Source: UBA5972 sp964466385
GTDB taxonomy: Bacteria; Pseudomonadota; Alphaproteobacteria; Rhodobacterales; Rhodobacteraceae
Direction of reading: 5' to 3'
NCBI GenBank assembly: GCA_964466385.1
Contig: CAYXNM010000067.1
Span: 1 to 14,810, forward strand
DNA: 14,810 nucleotides
The notes beneath the pieces are model-generated. The model was not told the origin of the DNA. It worked only from the letters and a program-made list of their open reading frames with translations, and made no database searches. Each line of letters starts with the position of its first letter. Positions within the stretch are counted from its first letter, which is position 1. The position numbers and the translations under genes are program-made. Below, piece by piece: positions 14,060 through 14,810 of the stretch.

Positions 14060-14551
14060 ATAGATGTCGATCGGTGTATTGTCCGTGACCATGGCGTAAA
14101 TCTGTTCGATCTCGCGATTTGATACCGCGATACAGCCCCAGGTCCAGTCTTTCTTGTTCCGGTCGCGAAAAAGCGTTGGACCGCCGTGAATGAAGATATC
14201 GCCGCCGGGGCTTTTTCCCATGGCCCTTGCCTCGGCGATATCGGCCGCGTTGGGGTACGAGATGCCAATGCTGAGGTGGAAGTTGCTGTTGGGATTACGC
14301 CGGTTGATGGTGTAGCTGCCTTCGGGGGTTTTGCCATCGTTCCGAACCTTTTTGTCCCCTAACGGTTCGAACCCAAGGTTGATGTCATAGGACTTCAGCG
14401 TCGTTTCATTGTGCAGGAGGTAAAGCTTGCGCGCGGATTTCAGAATGATCAGGCGGGTGACCTCGGGGCCGTTATAGGTTCTGAACTTGGTGCAGGACAG
14501 AAGACTGACGCCAAGGGCAAGTACAAGCAGTGTTTTGACGAGACAGCGCAT
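14054..14551 (-). CDS. L,D-transpeptidase (YkuD domain) lipoprotein
   Basis: A 165-residue protein with a lipobox SLLSC (lipidated C20) after a hydrophobic signal, then a compact YkuD domain (about 31-165). The catalytic marks are IFIHGG (H122) and WTWGCIAVSN (C140), in the expected spacing. A conserved-looking DGKTPEGSYTINRRNP segment (72-87) is the typical substrate-groove region of the ErfK/YafK-like branch. YafK-like enzymes in E. coli can cleave the Braun lipoprotein-peptidoglycan link rather than form cross-links, so the direction of the reaction is uncertain. Anchoring by lipid contrasts with the soluble Tat-exported paralogue at 12760-13368. The upstream AAGG before the ATG is a weak ribosome site. 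Confidence 0.93.
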   Translation of the reverse strand: MRCLVKTLLVLALGVSLLSCTKFRTYNGPEVTRLIILKSARKLYLLHNETTLKSYDINLGFEPLGDKKVRNDGKTPEGSYTINRRNPNSNFHLSIGISYPNAADIAEARAMGKSPGGDIFIHGGPTLFRDRNKKDWTWGCIAVSNREIEQIYAMVTDNTPIDIYP

Positions 14552-14684
14552 TCGCCGGACCTTCGGAAATTGGCATTTTCGTCATGCTACACCAAGAATG
14601 CGCCCGGAACATCGCAACACGTGAAATTGATGATCGATTGTTTTGCGGTGTTGATTTCAGGTCAGGTTTCCCCCGTCCTGTAGA

Positions 14685-14728
14685 GCGCAATCCGAAAAGT
14701 GGGAACCGCTTTTCGGAGTGAATTGCGC
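14685..14728. repeat. Palindromic repeat, first hairpin of a two-hairpin unit
   Basis: The outer arms GCGCAA (14685-14690) and TTGCGC (14723-14728) and the inner arms TCCGAAAAG (14691-14699) and CTTTTCGGA (14709-14717) form a long hairpin with a 5-base bulge (GTGAA) on the right side and a loop TGGGAACCG. The CCGAAAAGTGGGAACCG core closely resembles a dispersed intergenic palindrome that I recall from many alphaproteobacterial genomes, especially Rhizobiales. It lies in the 259-base gene-free end of the window, which also holds the leader of the leftward L,D-transpeptidase. Confidence 0.75.
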
Positions 14729-14743
14729 GAAAAACCAACAAGA

Positions 14744-14785
14744 TAGAGCCGCCCTGCCGATTCAGGTAAAAAGGACGCGGCTCTA
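14744..14785. repeat. Palindromic repeat, second hairpin of the same unit
   Basis: TAGAGCCGC (14744-14752) pairs perfectly with GCGGCTCTA (14777-14785). Inside, CCTG (14753-14756) pairs with CAGG (14763-14766) to extend the stem. It is 15 bases after the first hairpin. The TAGAG edge also appears at 14681-14685, just before the first hairpin, so the whole unit is bounded by TAGAG and CTCTA, as I recall for the related rhizobial two-hairpin repeats. No transposase is present, so it is probably a non-autonomous or REP-like element. Confidence 0.7.
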
Positions 14786-14810
14786 GCGGTTTGCGTTTCT
14801 GGCGATATCT

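Noticed and set aside
14411..14683. Rightward open frame of 90 codons at the right end
   Set aside because: Its first half is antisense to the L,D-transpeptidase lipoprotein signal region, and no motif or ribosome site supports it.
1..14810. CRISPR array, toxin-antitoxin pair, phage or insertion-sequence genes
   Set aside because: No regularly spaced direct repeats, transposase, integrase or toxin-like small gene pairs are visible in the window.

Overview
The window looks like ordinary chromosome from an alphaproteobacterium, most likely the Rhodobacterales (Roseobacter/Rhodobacteraceae side). The evidence is moderately high GC with alphaproteobacterial-style proteins, a gene order (NDUFA9-like gene, uppP, glt genes, mtgA, GST, queG, YeeZ-like SDR) that I recall from that order, a tiny exported protein with a 'PVMEPEV' linker that I associate with Rhodobacteraceae, and a two-hairpin palindromic repeat of a type common in alphaproteobacteria. 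The taxonomic call is inference from memory; no search was run.

Layout. (1) 1-2030: a leftward tRNA-Leu(CAG) with a good sigma-70 promoter, a rightward NDUFA9-like SDR protein, and a convergent uppP (undecaprenyl-diphosphate phosphatase). (2) 2030-8844: a nitrogen-assimilation operon, gltD, a 65-aa membrane protein, a GFA/CENP-V-type zinc protein and gltB. The four genes are packed tightly, two of the joints overlap, and the two small genes sit between the glutamate synthase subunits. The leader upstream of gltD carries a widely spaced 10-bp inverted repeat around a perfect palindrome. (3) 9000-12374: mtgA (peptidoglycan glycosyltransferase), then a run of GST-family gene, queG and YeeZ-like SDR gene with overlapping or abutting ends, closed by a strong bidirectional hairpin. 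(4) 12425-14551: an envelope cluster containing a 58-aa exported membrane-anchored peptide, a Tat-exported L,D-transpeptidase, a CAP-domain lipoprotein, and a second, lipoprotein-type L,D-transpeptidase. (5) 14552-14810: no gene; two adjacent imperfect palindromes form a dispersed-repeat unit.

How it fits together. GltB and GltD form NADPH-dependent glutamate synthase. UppP recycles the lipid carrier for cell-wall synthesis, MtgA polymerises glycan strands, and the two L,D-transpeptidases probably make 3-3 cross-links or attach proteins to peptidoglycan, so wall biology recurs across the window. QueG performs the last step of queuosine synthesis in tRNA.

I found no clear new defence, mobile or biosynthetic system. 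The items most worth following are the L,D-transpeptidase/CAP/L,D-transpeptidase cluster with its small exported peptide, the conserved-looking insertion of two small genes between gltD and gltB, the inverted repeat upstream of gltD, and the two-hairpin repeat at the right end.
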